DNA from: JAHWJR01 sp035942035
Lineage (GTDB): Bacteria > Actinomycetota > Acidimicrobiia > Acidimicrobiales > CADCSY01
Assembly: GCA_035942035.1 (NCBI GenBank)
Contig: DASZDK010000065.1
Location: 1 to 21,947, forward strand
Length of the DNA: 21,947 nucleotides
Direction of reading: 5' to 3'
Shown piece after piece: positions 14,456-21,122 of the stretch. The notes below the pieces were generated by a model that worked only from the letters and a program-made list of their open reading frames with translations, made no database searches and was not told the DNA's origin. The stretch's first letter is position 1; each line of letters starts with the position of its first letter. The position numbers and the translations under genes were made by a program.

Positions 14456-16168
14456 TCACAGCAGGCCGGTGGCCCTGAGGTAGAACACCAGCAGGGCGGC
14501 GGCCGCCACCACCGCGGCGCCCACTGCCAGGGTCAGGCCCATCCGGCGTACGGTCCATCGCTGGATCGAGATGGGCGGCCGCTCCGGCGCCAGCTGCCGG
14601 AAGCACCCGAGCAGGTCCCGTTCGTCGGCCCGTAGCCGGGCCCGGAGCTGCGACGGGATGGTGACGCTGCGGCTGGCGGCCAGGGCCTCGGCGATCTCCT
14701 CGGGCTCGAACCACTGCAGGGCGCGCTCGTAGACCTGCTCGGCACTGCTGCGCAGGGCGAGGGTCAGCATCATGTTGGTCAGGTCGACGGCCTGTCGCCA
14801 TGGCGAGGGCCGCACGGTGCCGAACGCCACGTCGATCAGGAAGACCTTCCCGTCGCGCACCAGCACGTTGGCTGGTTTCACGTCGCGATGGGCCAGCCCG
14901 GCATCCCACATCCGCCGCACCACGCTCAGCCCGCTGTCGATCACCCGGTTGTCGACCTCGGCGTCGTCGAGCTCGACGGCGCCGGTCAGGAACTCGGTCA
15001 CCAGCAGGTACTCGCGCTCGGGCGTGATCTCGGCGAAGCCGTACGACAGGGGAACGGGAAGGCCGGCGTCGGCCATGACCCGCAGGAGGTAATCCTCGTA
15101 CTCGACCAAGCGGCGGACGCTGGAGAAGGTTCCCTCGTCCTCCAGGCGGCCGTAGCGGATGGTCCGGCCCAGCTTGTACCAGCGGTCGGACCGGAGGTGG
15201 GCGTGGGCGTACAGCTTGGCGAACACGTCCGCCGGCTCCCGGTCGACGGCCCGGCAGACCCGCAGCAGCAGCGGCGTGGACCCGGCGGAGCTCTCGAGGC
15301 GGAAGGGCCGCAGCTCGACGAGGTCGAAGCCGAACTGGTTCCGGAGGGCCACGGCGATGGCTTCCCCCCGCCGTCCGCTGACGTCGAGGTGGGCGGTGCG
15401 ACCCCGGCGGTAGGAGACCGGGAACACGTCCTGGGGCGTCAGCACGCGGAACGCCACCACCGGGATGGCCATGCCGAGCACGGCACCCACGAAGACGTCG
15501 CTGGGGTGGTCGACCCCCAGGTACAGCCGGGAGACGGCCAGGGCGACGATGGGTACGCCGGCCAACCACTTGGCCCGGTTCCGCCAGGTTCCTCCCGGCA
15601 CGAGGGTGTACATGATGCCGACGACGCTCACGCCCAGCGCCACCACCGGGGCCGACGGGTGGGCGTAGCCGTCCCAGCTCCCGAGGATCTCCACGCCGAC
15701 CGGGCGCAGGCGACCGATGGCCAGGGAGCTGGCGGCCGTCACCGTGCCCACGACGAGAATCACCCCGAGGTACACGAGGAGGTGGCGAAAACGGCGCAGC
15801 ACCAGCAGGGCCAGCACCGTGAGCCAGCGAAGGCCCTGCGCGGTCCGCTCCGAGCCGAGGGCGTGGACGTCGTGCATCACCGCGGTGAGGGCGTCGGTGC
15901 GGATCCTGTCGAACCAGCGCAGCACGGCCAGATCGGCTCGCAGCAGGGCGTCGGAGAGCGGCTCCGCCCCCTTGCCGAGCCACAGCAGCGTCCACACCGC
16001 CAGCACGCCGCCGGCGGCGGCGAGGTACAGCCACCCGCTGGTGTTGATGGGGTGGGGAAGGGGAGGTGGCTCTCCCGAGGGGCGGCGCCGGCGACCGGTG
16101 CGCGACACCACGGCGAAGGGGGGCAGGGCGCCCGAGGCGCCTCGGGAAGGGCCGTCGATCGTCGCCAT
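14456..16168 (-). CDS. Fusion of a degenerate PAP2 membrane domain and a protein-kinase-like domain
   Basis: The 570-residue product has a proline/arginine-rich cytoplasmic start, then a membrane PAP2-like domain (about 45-245) in which every catalytic position is changed. Motif 1 has S148 for the lysine before R155-P156, motif 2 reads H-P-S-A-P at 170-174 instead of P-S-G-H, and motif 3 S213-R-L-Y-L-G-V-D-H-P-S-D224 has D220 for the histidine. A kinase-like domain follows (about 300-500) with K318, a helix-C glutamate candidate (E356 or E358), H427-R-D-V-K-P-A-N434 and I-D-V-A at 445-448 in place of D-F-G. A final membrane helix spans about 543-563. Kinase chemistry looks intact, phosphatase chemistry does not. 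ATG 16168 is chosen because longer starts run into the divergent gene. Kinase substrate is unknown. Confidence 0.8.
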   Translation of the reverse strand: MATIDGPSRGASGALPPFAVVSRTGRRRRPSGEPPPLPHPINTSGWLYLAAAGGVLAVWTLLWLGKGAEPLSDALLRADLAVLRWFDRIRTDALTAVMHDVHALGSERTAQGLRWLTVLALLVLRRFRHLLVYLGVILVVGTVTAASSLAIGRLRPVGVEILGSWDGYAHPSAPVVALGVSVVGIMYTLVPGGTWRNRAKWLAGVPIVALAVSRLYLGVDHPSDVFVGAVLGMAIPVVAFRVLTPQDVFPVSYRRGRTAHLDVSGRRGEAIAVALRNQFGFDLVELRPFRLESSAGSTPLLLRVCRAVDREPADVFAKLYAHAHLRSDRWYKLGRTIRYGRLEDEGTFSSVRRLVEYEDYLLRVMADAGLPVPLSYGFAEITPEREYLLVTEFLTGAVELDDAEVDNRVIDSGLSVVRRMWDAGLAHRDVKPANVLVRDGKVFLIDVAFGTVRPSPWRQAVDLTNMMLTLALRSSAEQVYERALQWFEPEEIAEALAASRSVTIPSQLRARLRADERDLLGCFRQLAPERPPISIQRWTVRRMGLTLAVGAAVVAAAALLVFYLRATGLL

Positions 16169-16198
16169 GGGTGTCGTCCGGGAAAGGGAAGGAGCCGG

Positions 16199-16204
16199 TA
16201 GCGT
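16199..16204 (+). promoter_or_regulatory. Candidate divergent -10 region
   Basis: TAGCGTA holds a forward TANNNT box (TAGCGT, 16199-16204) and a reverse one (TACGCT, 16205-16200). It lies in the 104-base gap between the divergent PAP2-kinase and binding-protein genes, at a plausible distance from both starts. No -35 elements are convincing. Confidence 0.3.
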
Positions 16205-16272
16205 ATCCCGGCGCCGGGCGTGCGTGAGCGCCGGCGAGAGCGTCGGGCCGGTGGGCCGGCGGGAGGTGCGCC

Positions 16273-17235
16273 GTGGTGGCAGGACCTGGGGGTGTCCCCC
16301 GCCGAGGGGCCGGCGTTCCTCGCTTCCTGCTGGTCGTGCTCCTCCTGCTCGCCCTGGTGGCGTGCCTGCCGAGTGGTCCCGAGCGGGAGGCAACGGTGGC
16401 CGCCGATCCCGAGGCGGTGACCGTCGGCTCGTTCAACTTCTCCGAGAGCGTGGTGCTCGCCGAGCTCTACGCCCAGGCGCTGGAGAGCGTCGGGCTCCCG
16501 GTGGCACGGGCCCTGGAGGTGGGGCCACGCGAGCTCATGCAACCGGCGCTCGAGCAGGGGCTGGTCGACGTGGTGCCGGAGTACCTCGGCTCGGCTCTGG
16601 CCTACTTCGATCCCGGGGCGGCAGTGGCCAGCCTCGACGCCTTCGCCATCCACAAGCGCCTGGTGGAGACCCTTGGCCGGAGCGGGGTCGAGGTGCTGGC
16701 GCCGGCGCCCGCCGAGAACCAGAACGGGTTCGCGGTGACGGCGGCGACGGCGGAGCGCTACGGCCTGCGGACGCTCAGCGACCTCGGCCCGGTGGCGGGC
16801 GAGCTGGTCTTCGGAGGGCCCCCCGAGTGCCGGGAGCGGCGCCTGTGCCTTGCCGGGCTGGAGTCTCGCTACGGCCTCCAGTTCGCCGACTTCGTGGCGC
16901 TCGGCGACGCCGGCGGTCGGCGCACCCGCGCCGCGCTGGCCGAGGGCCAGGTGGACGTGGCGCTGCTGTTCACCACCGACGGGCACCTGGCCACGGGGGA
17001 GTTCGTCCTCCTCGACGACGACCGTGAGCTGCAGCCGGCCGAGAACGTGGTCCCGGTGGTCCGCCGGGAGAGCATCGAGCGCTACGGCGACCGGCTCGTC
17101 GATCGGCTCGACCAGGTGTCGGCGGCCCTCACCACCGACGACCTGTCCCAGCTGAACCGCCGGGTCGACATCGACGAGGAGGAGCCGGCGGCTGTGGCGG
17201 CGGCGTGGCTGGCGAGCGAGGGTTTCGTCGGCTGA
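16273..17235 (+). CDS. Glycine betaine/choline-type ABC substrate-binding lipoprotein (orphan)
   Basis: The 320-residue product has a signal sequence ending in L-V-A-C with lipid-anchoring C31. The mature part matches the OpuAC/ProX-like family: V-G-S-F-N-F-S-E-S...E-L-Y-A-Q-A-L-E at about 50-70, G-x-R-E-L-M-Q-P-A-L-E near 85 and V-P-E-Y-L-G-S-A-L at about 101-109. A later segment is E-N-Q-N-G-F-A-V-T, then A-E-R-Y-G-L-R-T-L-S-D-L. Such proteins bind quaternary ammonium compounds in osmoprotection or choline uptake. The GTG start has GGGAGG six bases upstream. No permease or ATPase gene is adjacent, so it must use a transporter encoded elsewhere or serve as a sensor. Exact ligand is not readable. 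Confidence 0.85.
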   Translation: MVAGPGGVPRRGAGVPRFLLVVLLLLALVACLPSGPEREATVAADPEAVTVGSFNFSESVVLAELYAQALESVGLPVARALEVGPRELMQPALEQGLVDVVPEYLGSALAYFDPGAAVASLDAFAIHKRLVETLGRSGVEVLAPAPAENQNGFAVTAATAERYGLRTLSDLGPVAGELVFGGPPECRERRLCLAGLESRYGLQFADFVALGDAGGRRTRAALAEGQVDVALLFTTDGHLATGEFVLLDDDRELQPAENVVPVVRRESIERYGDRLVDRLDQVSAALTTDDLSQLNRRVDIDEEEPAAVAAAWLASEGFVG

Positions 17236-17292
17236 GGTCGCCGAGATGTCTGCCGCCGCATCACCCCGGCGCGGCGTGGGTAGGCGGCGACG

Positions 17293-18252
17293 GTGAGGTA
17301 CCGAAGGCTGGGTCGTGCCGGTGTCGAGGTCTCGGTGGTCGGGCTGGGGTCGTGGCTGACCTACGGAGGGTCGGTCGAGCAGGAGGCCGCCGCCACCTGC
17401 ATCCGCCGGGCGTTCGACCACGGCGTCAACTTCTTCGACACCGCCAACGTCTACGCCGGCGGCCGGGCCGAAGAGGTCGTGGGCCGCACCCTGGCGGACC
17501 TGCGCCGCGACGACTTCGTGCTGGCCACCAAGGTCTACTTCCCGGTCGGGAACGGGCCCAACGACTCCGGACTCAGCCGCAAGCACATCTGGGAGCAGGT
17601 CCACCACTCGCTGCGACGCCTCGGGGTCGACTACGTCGATCTGTACCAGTGCCACCGCTACGACCCGGACACGCCCCTCGAGGAGACGTGCCGGGTCATG
17701 GACGACCTGGTGCGGGCGGGCAAGATCCTCTACTGGGGAACGTCGGAGTGGTCGGCCGACCAGCTCCGCTCTGCCGTGGAGTTGTGCCGCTCGCAGGGCT
17801 GGTCGGCTCCCGTCAGCAACCAGCCGCAGTACAGCGCCCTGCAGCGGCGGATCGAAGCCTCGGTGCTGCCGACCTCCGAGGAGCTCGACATCGGCAACGT
17901 GGTCTGGTCACCGCTCGCCATGGGGGTGCTCACCGGCAAGTACCGCTCCGTGGACGACATCCCCGAGGGAAGCCGGGCGGCGGGCGGCGGCCGGCGCTTC
18001 ATGGAGCAGTGGCTCACCCAGGAGACGCTCGATGCGGTGGCCGCCAGCGGGAAGCTCGCCGCCGAGGCCGGCTGCACCCTGTCGCAGCTGGCGCTGGGGT
18101 GGTGCTTGCGCCAGCCGGCGGTCTCGAGCGTGATCGTCGGCGCCACCCGCCCTCAGCACGTCGACGACAACGTCGCCGCCGCCGACCTGGACCTCGATGC
18201 TCAGGTCGTCGACCGATTCGGGGAGCTGCTGGCGCTCGTCGCCCGGCGCTGA
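17293..18252 (+). CDS. Aldo/keto reductase, Kv-beta-like (AKR6-type)
   Basis: The 319-residue product is a single-domain NADPH-dependent oxidoreductase. The catalytic tetrad is visible: D49 in F-F-D-T-A, Y54 in N-V-Y, K80 in A-T-K and H121 in Q-C-H-R. The D-P-D-T-P-L-E-E-T stretch at about 124-132 and W-G-T-S-E-W near 155 are typical of the voltage-gated potassium-channel beta-subunit branch. The C-terminal S-V-I-V-G-A-T-R-P-x-H segment is the usual cofactor-binding part. The GTG start fits the family N-terminus M-x-Y-R-x-L-G. It follows the binding-protein gene by 57 bases on the same strand. Substrate is unknown; members reduce reactive aldehydes or ketones. A small inverted repeat follows the stop. 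Confidence 0.92.
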   Translation: MRYRRLGRAGVEVSVVGLGSWLTYGGSVEQEAAATCIRRAFDHGVNFFDTANVYAGGRAEEVVGRTLADLRRDDFVLATKVYFPVGNGPNDSGLSRKHIWEQVHHSLRRLGVDYVDLYQCHRYDPDTPLEETCRVMDDLVRAGKILYWGTSEWSADQLRSAVELCRSQGWSAPVSNQPQYSALQRRIEASVLPTSEELDIGNVVWSPLAMGVLTGKYRSVDDIPEGSRAAGGGRRFMEQWLTQETLDAVAASGKLAAEAGCTLSQLALGWCLRQPAVSSVIVGATRPQHVDDNVAAADLDLDAQVVDRFGELLALVARR

Positions 18253-18257
18253 TCGTC

Positions 18258-18271
18258 ACCTGGTGCCAGGT
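18258..18271 (+). terminator. Weak hairpin after the aldo/keto reductase gene
   Basis: ACCTG-GTGC-CAGGT forms a five-base-pair stem with a four-base loop, starting five bases after the reductase stop, followed by TTCC rather than a T-run. It may be a weak terminator or an operator for the next gene. Confidence 0.25.
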
Positions 18272-18342
18272 TTCCGGGTCGGACAGGTGGAGACAGTTGG
18301 GCGGCGCGGGCAACCGCCCCGCAAGAGCAAGGAGGTTCGAAC

Positions 18343-18618
18343 ATGGGCATCATCGGCTGGATCGTTCTGGGGCTGATCGCCGGGCTCATCGCCAAGGTGG
18401 TCATGCCGGGTGACGACCCCGGCGGGGTCATCGTCACCGCGCTGATCGGGATCGTCGGCGCGCTCCTCGGGGGCTTCCTCGCTTCCGCGTTGTTCGACAT
18501 CAACGTCAACAAGGAGTTCTTCGACCTGGCCACCTGGGTGGCAGCCATCGTGGGGGCCCTCATCCTGCTGGCCCTCTACCGGGTCTTCGCCGGGGGGCGG
18601 ACGACAGCACGGCGTTGA
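18343..18618 (+). CDS. GlsB/YeaQ/YmgE-family small membrane protein
   Basis: The 91-residue product has three hydrophobic segments rich in glycine (about 3-20, 28-48, 63-83). It shows the family start G-I-I-G-W-I-V-L-G-L-I-A-G-x-I-A-K, the P-G-x-D-P-G-G turn at about 22-28, and G-I-V-G-A-L-L-G-G-F. These proteins are associated with general or envelope stress, but the biochemical role is not established. AAGGAGG at 18329-18335, seven bases before the ATG, is the strongest ribosome binding site in the window, suggesting high expression. An eight-base palindrome GTTCGAAC (18335-18342) sits between that site and the ATG. Confidence 0.9.
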   Translation: MGIIGWIVLGLIAGLIAKVVMPGDDPGGVIVTALIGIVGALLGGFLASALFDINVNKEFFDLATWVAAIVGALILLALYRVFAGGRTTARR

Positions 18619-18643
18619 TCGGCCTCGTCCCGGCCGGAGGGCG

Positions 18644-18649
18644 TAGCGT
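18644..18649 (+). promoter_or_regulatory. Candidate -10 box giving a leaderless SDR transcript
   Basis: TAGCGT ends six bases before the ATG of the short-chain dehydrogenase, a spacing typical of leaderless actinobacterial genes. The nearest GGAGG (18636-18640) is fifteen bases from the ATG, too far to serve as a normal ribosome site. Confidence 0.35.
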
Positions 18650-18655
18650 CCGGCC

Positions 18656-19492
18656 ATGGCGGTGGCGCTCATCACCGGGTGCAGCAGCGGCTTCGGGCTG
18701 CTCACCGCCCTGCACTTCGCCAGGGCGGGGCACACGGTGGTGGCCACCGTCAGGGAGCCCGGCGCCGCCACCGCGCTGCGGGCCACCAACGACGAGGAGG
18801 ACCTCGGCATCCACGTGGTTCCCCTCGACGTGACCGATGCCGACTCGATCGAGCGAGCGGTGGCCGGTGCCCTCGAGGCCCACGGCGTCATCGACGTGCT
18901 GGTCAACAACGCCGGCATCTCCCTGCGTGGCGCGGTGGAGGACACCTCCGTGGCCGACGCCCGACGGGTGCTGGAGACCAACGTGCTCGGCCCGCTACGG
19001 GTGGCCCAGGCCGTCCTGCCGGCCATGCGGGTCCGGCGCCAGGGCGTGATCGTCAACGTCTCCTCCGTCGCCGGCAAGGTCGCCCAGCCCTTCGCAGGGA
19101 TGTACTCCGCCAGCAAGTTCGCGCTCGAGGGGCTGAGCGAGGCGCTCCACTACGAGGTCCGCCCCTTCGGTGTGCGGGTGGTGATCGTCGAACCCGGCCA
19201 CTTCGTCACCTGCCTGGGCGACAACCGCCTGGTGGCCGACCGGGACGGCGTCTCGCCCTACGCCGAGCTCGGTCGCCGCTGGGAGGCGGCGGCCGCCGGC
19301 CTGCCCGGCCGAGCCCAGCCCGGGGACCCGGCGTCGGTGGCCGCCGCCATCTACGAGGCCGCCACCACGCCCGACCATCCGCTGCGCCGGCTGGTCGGCG
19401 CCGACGCCGAGCTCATCGCCACCCTTCGGCGGGACCTCGACGACGAGACGTTCGAGCGCACCGTGCGCACCGCCCTCGACTTCTGGGACTGA
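18656..19492 (+). CDS. Short-chain dehydrogenase/reductase
   Basis: The 278-residue product is a classical SDR with a Rossmann fold. Visible are the dinucleotide-binding T-G-C-S-S-G-F-G at 7-14, D58-V on the adenine side, N-N-A-G at 84-87, and the catalytic S137, Y150 and K154 in the Y-S-A-S-K arrangement. Cofactor preference is not certain, though the R33 region after beta-2 (T-V-R) leans to NADP(H). P-G-H-F-V-T after beta-6 is typical of the family. Substrate cannot be inferred. The ATG lies six bases after a TANNNT box. The gene ends eight bases before the large palindromic element. Confidence 0.9.
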   Translation: MAVALITGCSSGFGLLTALHFARAGHTVVATVREPGAATALRATNDEEDLGIHVVPLDVTDADSIERAVAGALEAHGVIDVLVNNAGISLRGAVEDTSVADARRVLETNVLGPLRVAQAVLPAMRVRRQGVIVNVSSVAGKVAQPFAGMYSASKFALEGLSEALHYEVRPFGVRVVIVEPGHFVTCLGDNRLVADRDGVSPYAELGRRWEAAAAGLPGRAQPGDPASVAAAIYEAATTPDHPLRRLVGADAELIATLRRDLDDETFERTVRTALDFWD

Positions 19493-19500
19493 GGGGCCGA

Positions 19501-19574
19501 CGCAGAACTACTTGGACCACCGGGTGTACTTGACCTGCAGGTTCCTGACAAGGGACCGCTCAAGTAGTTCTGCG
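19501..19574. repeat. 74-base symmetric palindromic element with 14-base perfect arms
   Basis: Bases 19501-19514 (CGCAGAACTACTTG) are the exact inverse complement of 19561-19574. The 46-base centre is not random: a perfect ten-base palindrome ACCTGCAGGT (19533-19542) sits exactly on the symmetry axis, and scattered inner positions (including a TGT/ACA pair) also match. There is no T-run, so a simple intrinsic terminator is unlikely, and no obvious flanking target-site duplication. It is notably less GC-rich than its surroundings. It lies between the SDR stop and the DEAD-box gene leader. It could be a small mobile or palindromic repeat, a processing site, or a remnant. Confidence 0.7.
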
Positions 19575-19639
19575 CCGGACCCTGACCTCCCCGTACGGCG
19601 CGCGAGCCTCGGGTCGACAGCACCGAGGCCGAGACCAGC

Positions 19640-19645
19640 TAGGCT
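19640..19645 (+). promoter_or_regulatory. Candidate -10 box of the DEAD-box helicase promoter
   Basis: TAGGCT in the context GCTAGGCT is a good actinobacterial -10. TCGACA at 19614-19619 resembles TTGACA but the 20-base spacer is long. Transcription from here gives a leader of roughly 115 bases. Confidence 0.4.
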
Positions 19646-19657
19646 GGTTGCGAACGT

Positions 19658-19742
19658 GCGAGCCGGCGACCGCGCCGGGGCTCGCGGGTCACCTCTCTTG
19701 CTCCTCTCATCGTGTGCGGAGTCGCCGGGGCGACCCACGCAC
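19658..19742 (+). promoter_or_regulatory. Structured 5' leader of the DEAD-box helicase gene
   Basis: Two strong hairpins lie between the candidate promoter and the start codon. The first pairs GCGAGCC (19658-19664) with GGCTCGC (19679-19685) and continues inward as GGCG/CGCC with a two-base bulge and a four-base loop. The second pairs GTGCG (19714-19718) with CGCAC (19738-19742) and inside it GTCGC (19721-19725) with GCGAC (19730-19734). Stable leader structure ahead of an RNA-helicase gene suggests possible feedback or cold regulation, which is inference. Confidence 0.45.
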
Positions 19743-19768
19743 AGGATCACCGAGACCAGGAGCAGAAA

Positions 19769-20953
19769 TTGACCACAACCTTCGACGCGCTCGGCGTCGC
19801 CCCCGACCTCGTCGCCGTCCTGGCCGAGCAGGGCATCACTGAGCCGTTCCCCGTCCAGGAGATGACCATCCCCGACGCCCTCGCCGGCCGTGACGTGTGC
19901 GGCAAGGCCAAGACCGGCTCCGGTAAGACGCTGGCCTTTGGCCTGGCCCTGGCCGAGCGGGCCGGGGAGTCCAGCCCGTCCCGACCCCGCTCCCTGGTGC
20001 TCGTGCCCACTCGTGAGCTGGCCAACCAGGTCGCCGCCGAGATCGCCCCTCTGGTCGAGGTTCGAGGCCGCACCGTGCAGGCCGTCTACGGCGGCACTGA
20101 CGTCGACCGCCAGACCCGGGCCCTGCGCAAGGGGCCCGACATCGTCGTGGCCACCCCGGGGCGCCTCATCGACCTCATCGAGCGGAAAGCGATCTCGCTG
20201 GCCGACATCGAGGTCGTGGTCCTGGACGAGGCCGACCGGATGGCCGACATGGGGTTCCTGCCCCAGGTCGAGTGGGTGCTGCGCCACGTCGACCGTGCCC
20301 ACCAGACCATGCTGTTCTCCGCCACCCTCGACGGCGCCGTCGACCACGTGGTGCGGGTGCACCTGAGTGACCCCGTGTTCCACGAGGTGCAGTCGGAGCG
20401 GGTCGAGGTCGACGACATGGACCACCGCTTCTTGCTCGTCCACCAGATGGACAAGGTGAAGGTGGCAGCGGCCATCTGCGGCGGAGTCGAGCGGTGCCTG
20501 GTTTTCGTGCGCACCAAGCGGGGCGCCGACCGCCTGGCCCGCCAACTCCAGCGGGAAGGCGTGACTGCCCGGCCCATCCACGGCGACCTCCACCAGGGGG
20601 CGCGGGAGCGGGCGCTGAGTGACTTCACCGACGGCACGTTGCACGTGCTCGTGGCCACCGACGTGGCCGCCCGGGGCATCCACGTCGACGAGATCGACGT
20701 GGTCGTCCACTACGACCCGCCCGAGGACCACAAGTCGTATGTCCACCGCTCCGGGCGCACCGCCCGGGCGGGCACCAGGGGTGCCGTGGCCACGTTGGTG
20801 CTGTGGGACCAGGAGCACGACATCCGCATGCTGCAGCGTCGCCTCGGCCTCGACCTGCCCTTGGTGGAGGTGTTCTCCAACGACGCCCGCCTGGCCGATC
20901 TGGCGGCGTGGGACCTCGACGACGACGTCGCCGACGAGGTCGAAGTCGCCTAG
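19769..20953 (+). CDS. DEAD-box ATP-dependent RNA helicase
   Basis: The 394-residue product unwinds RNA duplexes, in ribosome assembly or mRNA turnover. Helicase motifs are in order: F-x-V-Q (Q motif, 27-30), A-K-T-G-S-G-K-T at 47-54, P-T-R-E-L-A at 80-85, T-P-G-R-L at 129-133, D-E-A-D at 153-156, S-A-T at 184-186, then domain 2 with V-A-T-D-V-A-A-R-G-I and H-R-S-G-R-T-A-R-A-G. It is a compact RhlE-like core with only a short acidic tail. The TTG start is chosen because AGGAG lies six bases upstream and the peptide then begins with the usual F-x-x-L-G-V; no nearer ATG or GTG fits. A structured leader precedes it. Confidence 0.93.
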   Translation: MTTTFDALGVAPDLVAVLAEQGITEPFPVQEMTIPDALAGRDVCGKAKTGSGKTLAFGLALAERAGESSPSRPRSLVLVPTRELANQVAAEIAPLVEVRGRTVQAVYGGTDVDRQTRALRKGPDIVVATPGRLIDLIERKAISLADIEVVVLDEADRMADMGFLPQVEWVLRHVDRAHQTMLFSATLDGAVDHVVRVHLSDPVFHEVQSERVEVDDMDHRFLLVHQMDKVKVAAAICGGVERCLVFVRTKRGADRLARQLQREGVTARPIHGDLHQGARERALSDFTDGTLHVLVATDVAARGIHVDEIDVVVHYDPPEDHKSYVHRSGRTARAGTRGAVATLVLWDQEHDIRMLQRRLGLDLPLVEVFSNDARLADLAAWDLDDDVADEVEVA

Positions 20954-20962
20954 GCCAGGGCG

Positions 20963-20976
20963 GGCGGGTTCCCGCC
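20963..20976 (+). terminator. GC hairpin after the helicase gene
   Basis: GGCGG-GTTC-CCGCC (within 20963-20976) starts ten bases after the helicase stop and forms a short stable stem with no following T-run. It may terminate or attenuate transcription; it also directly abuts a possible GTG start at 20977 of the next gene. Confidence 0.3.
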
Positions 20977-21122
20977 GTGGCCTCCAGTCGGCCTCCCGTC
21001 AGCCTGGCGTTCCGGCTGACCGGGGGCCAGCCGACGAGCGCGCACCGCTGGGCGAAGGGGCCGCTGGGGCGATCGCCCGGCTGGCGGCCGCCGGCGTCGA
21101 GCCCGCTGTTGCCCGTGCCCGG
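20977..21122 (+). other. Possible frameshifted N-terminus of the DNA methyltransferase gene
   Basis: From GTG 20977 the frame has coding-like G/C third positions up to about 21065, after which the coding signal moves to the methyltransferase frame (one base back). Between 20954 and 21122 the methyltransferase frame itself has no ATG, GTG or TTG. Two four-G runs (21057-21060 and 21066-21069) sit at the switch. A missing G there, real or from sequencing, would join the two parts smoothly. Alternatively the gene uses a non-canonical start. Confidence 0.4.

Noticed and set aside
14888..16201. Forward open frame of 437 residues opposite the PAP2-kinase gene.
   Set aside because: No recognisable motif, biased composition, antisense to a convincing gene.
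14424..16436. Second reverse-strand open frame of 670 residues over the PAP2-kinase gene.
   Set aside because: Low-complexity proline/arginine/glycine composition; the other frame has clear membrane segments and kinase motifs.
18335..18342. GTTCGAAC palindrome before the GlsB-like gene as a LexA site.
   Set aside because: The half-sites are in reversed order and lack the four-base spacer of the LexA box.
19511..20818. Reverse-strand open frame of more than 400 residues opposite the DEAD-box helicase.
   Set aside because: Antisense shadow of a helicase with all motifs intact; only its last 21 codons were kept, as a separate low-confidence observation.
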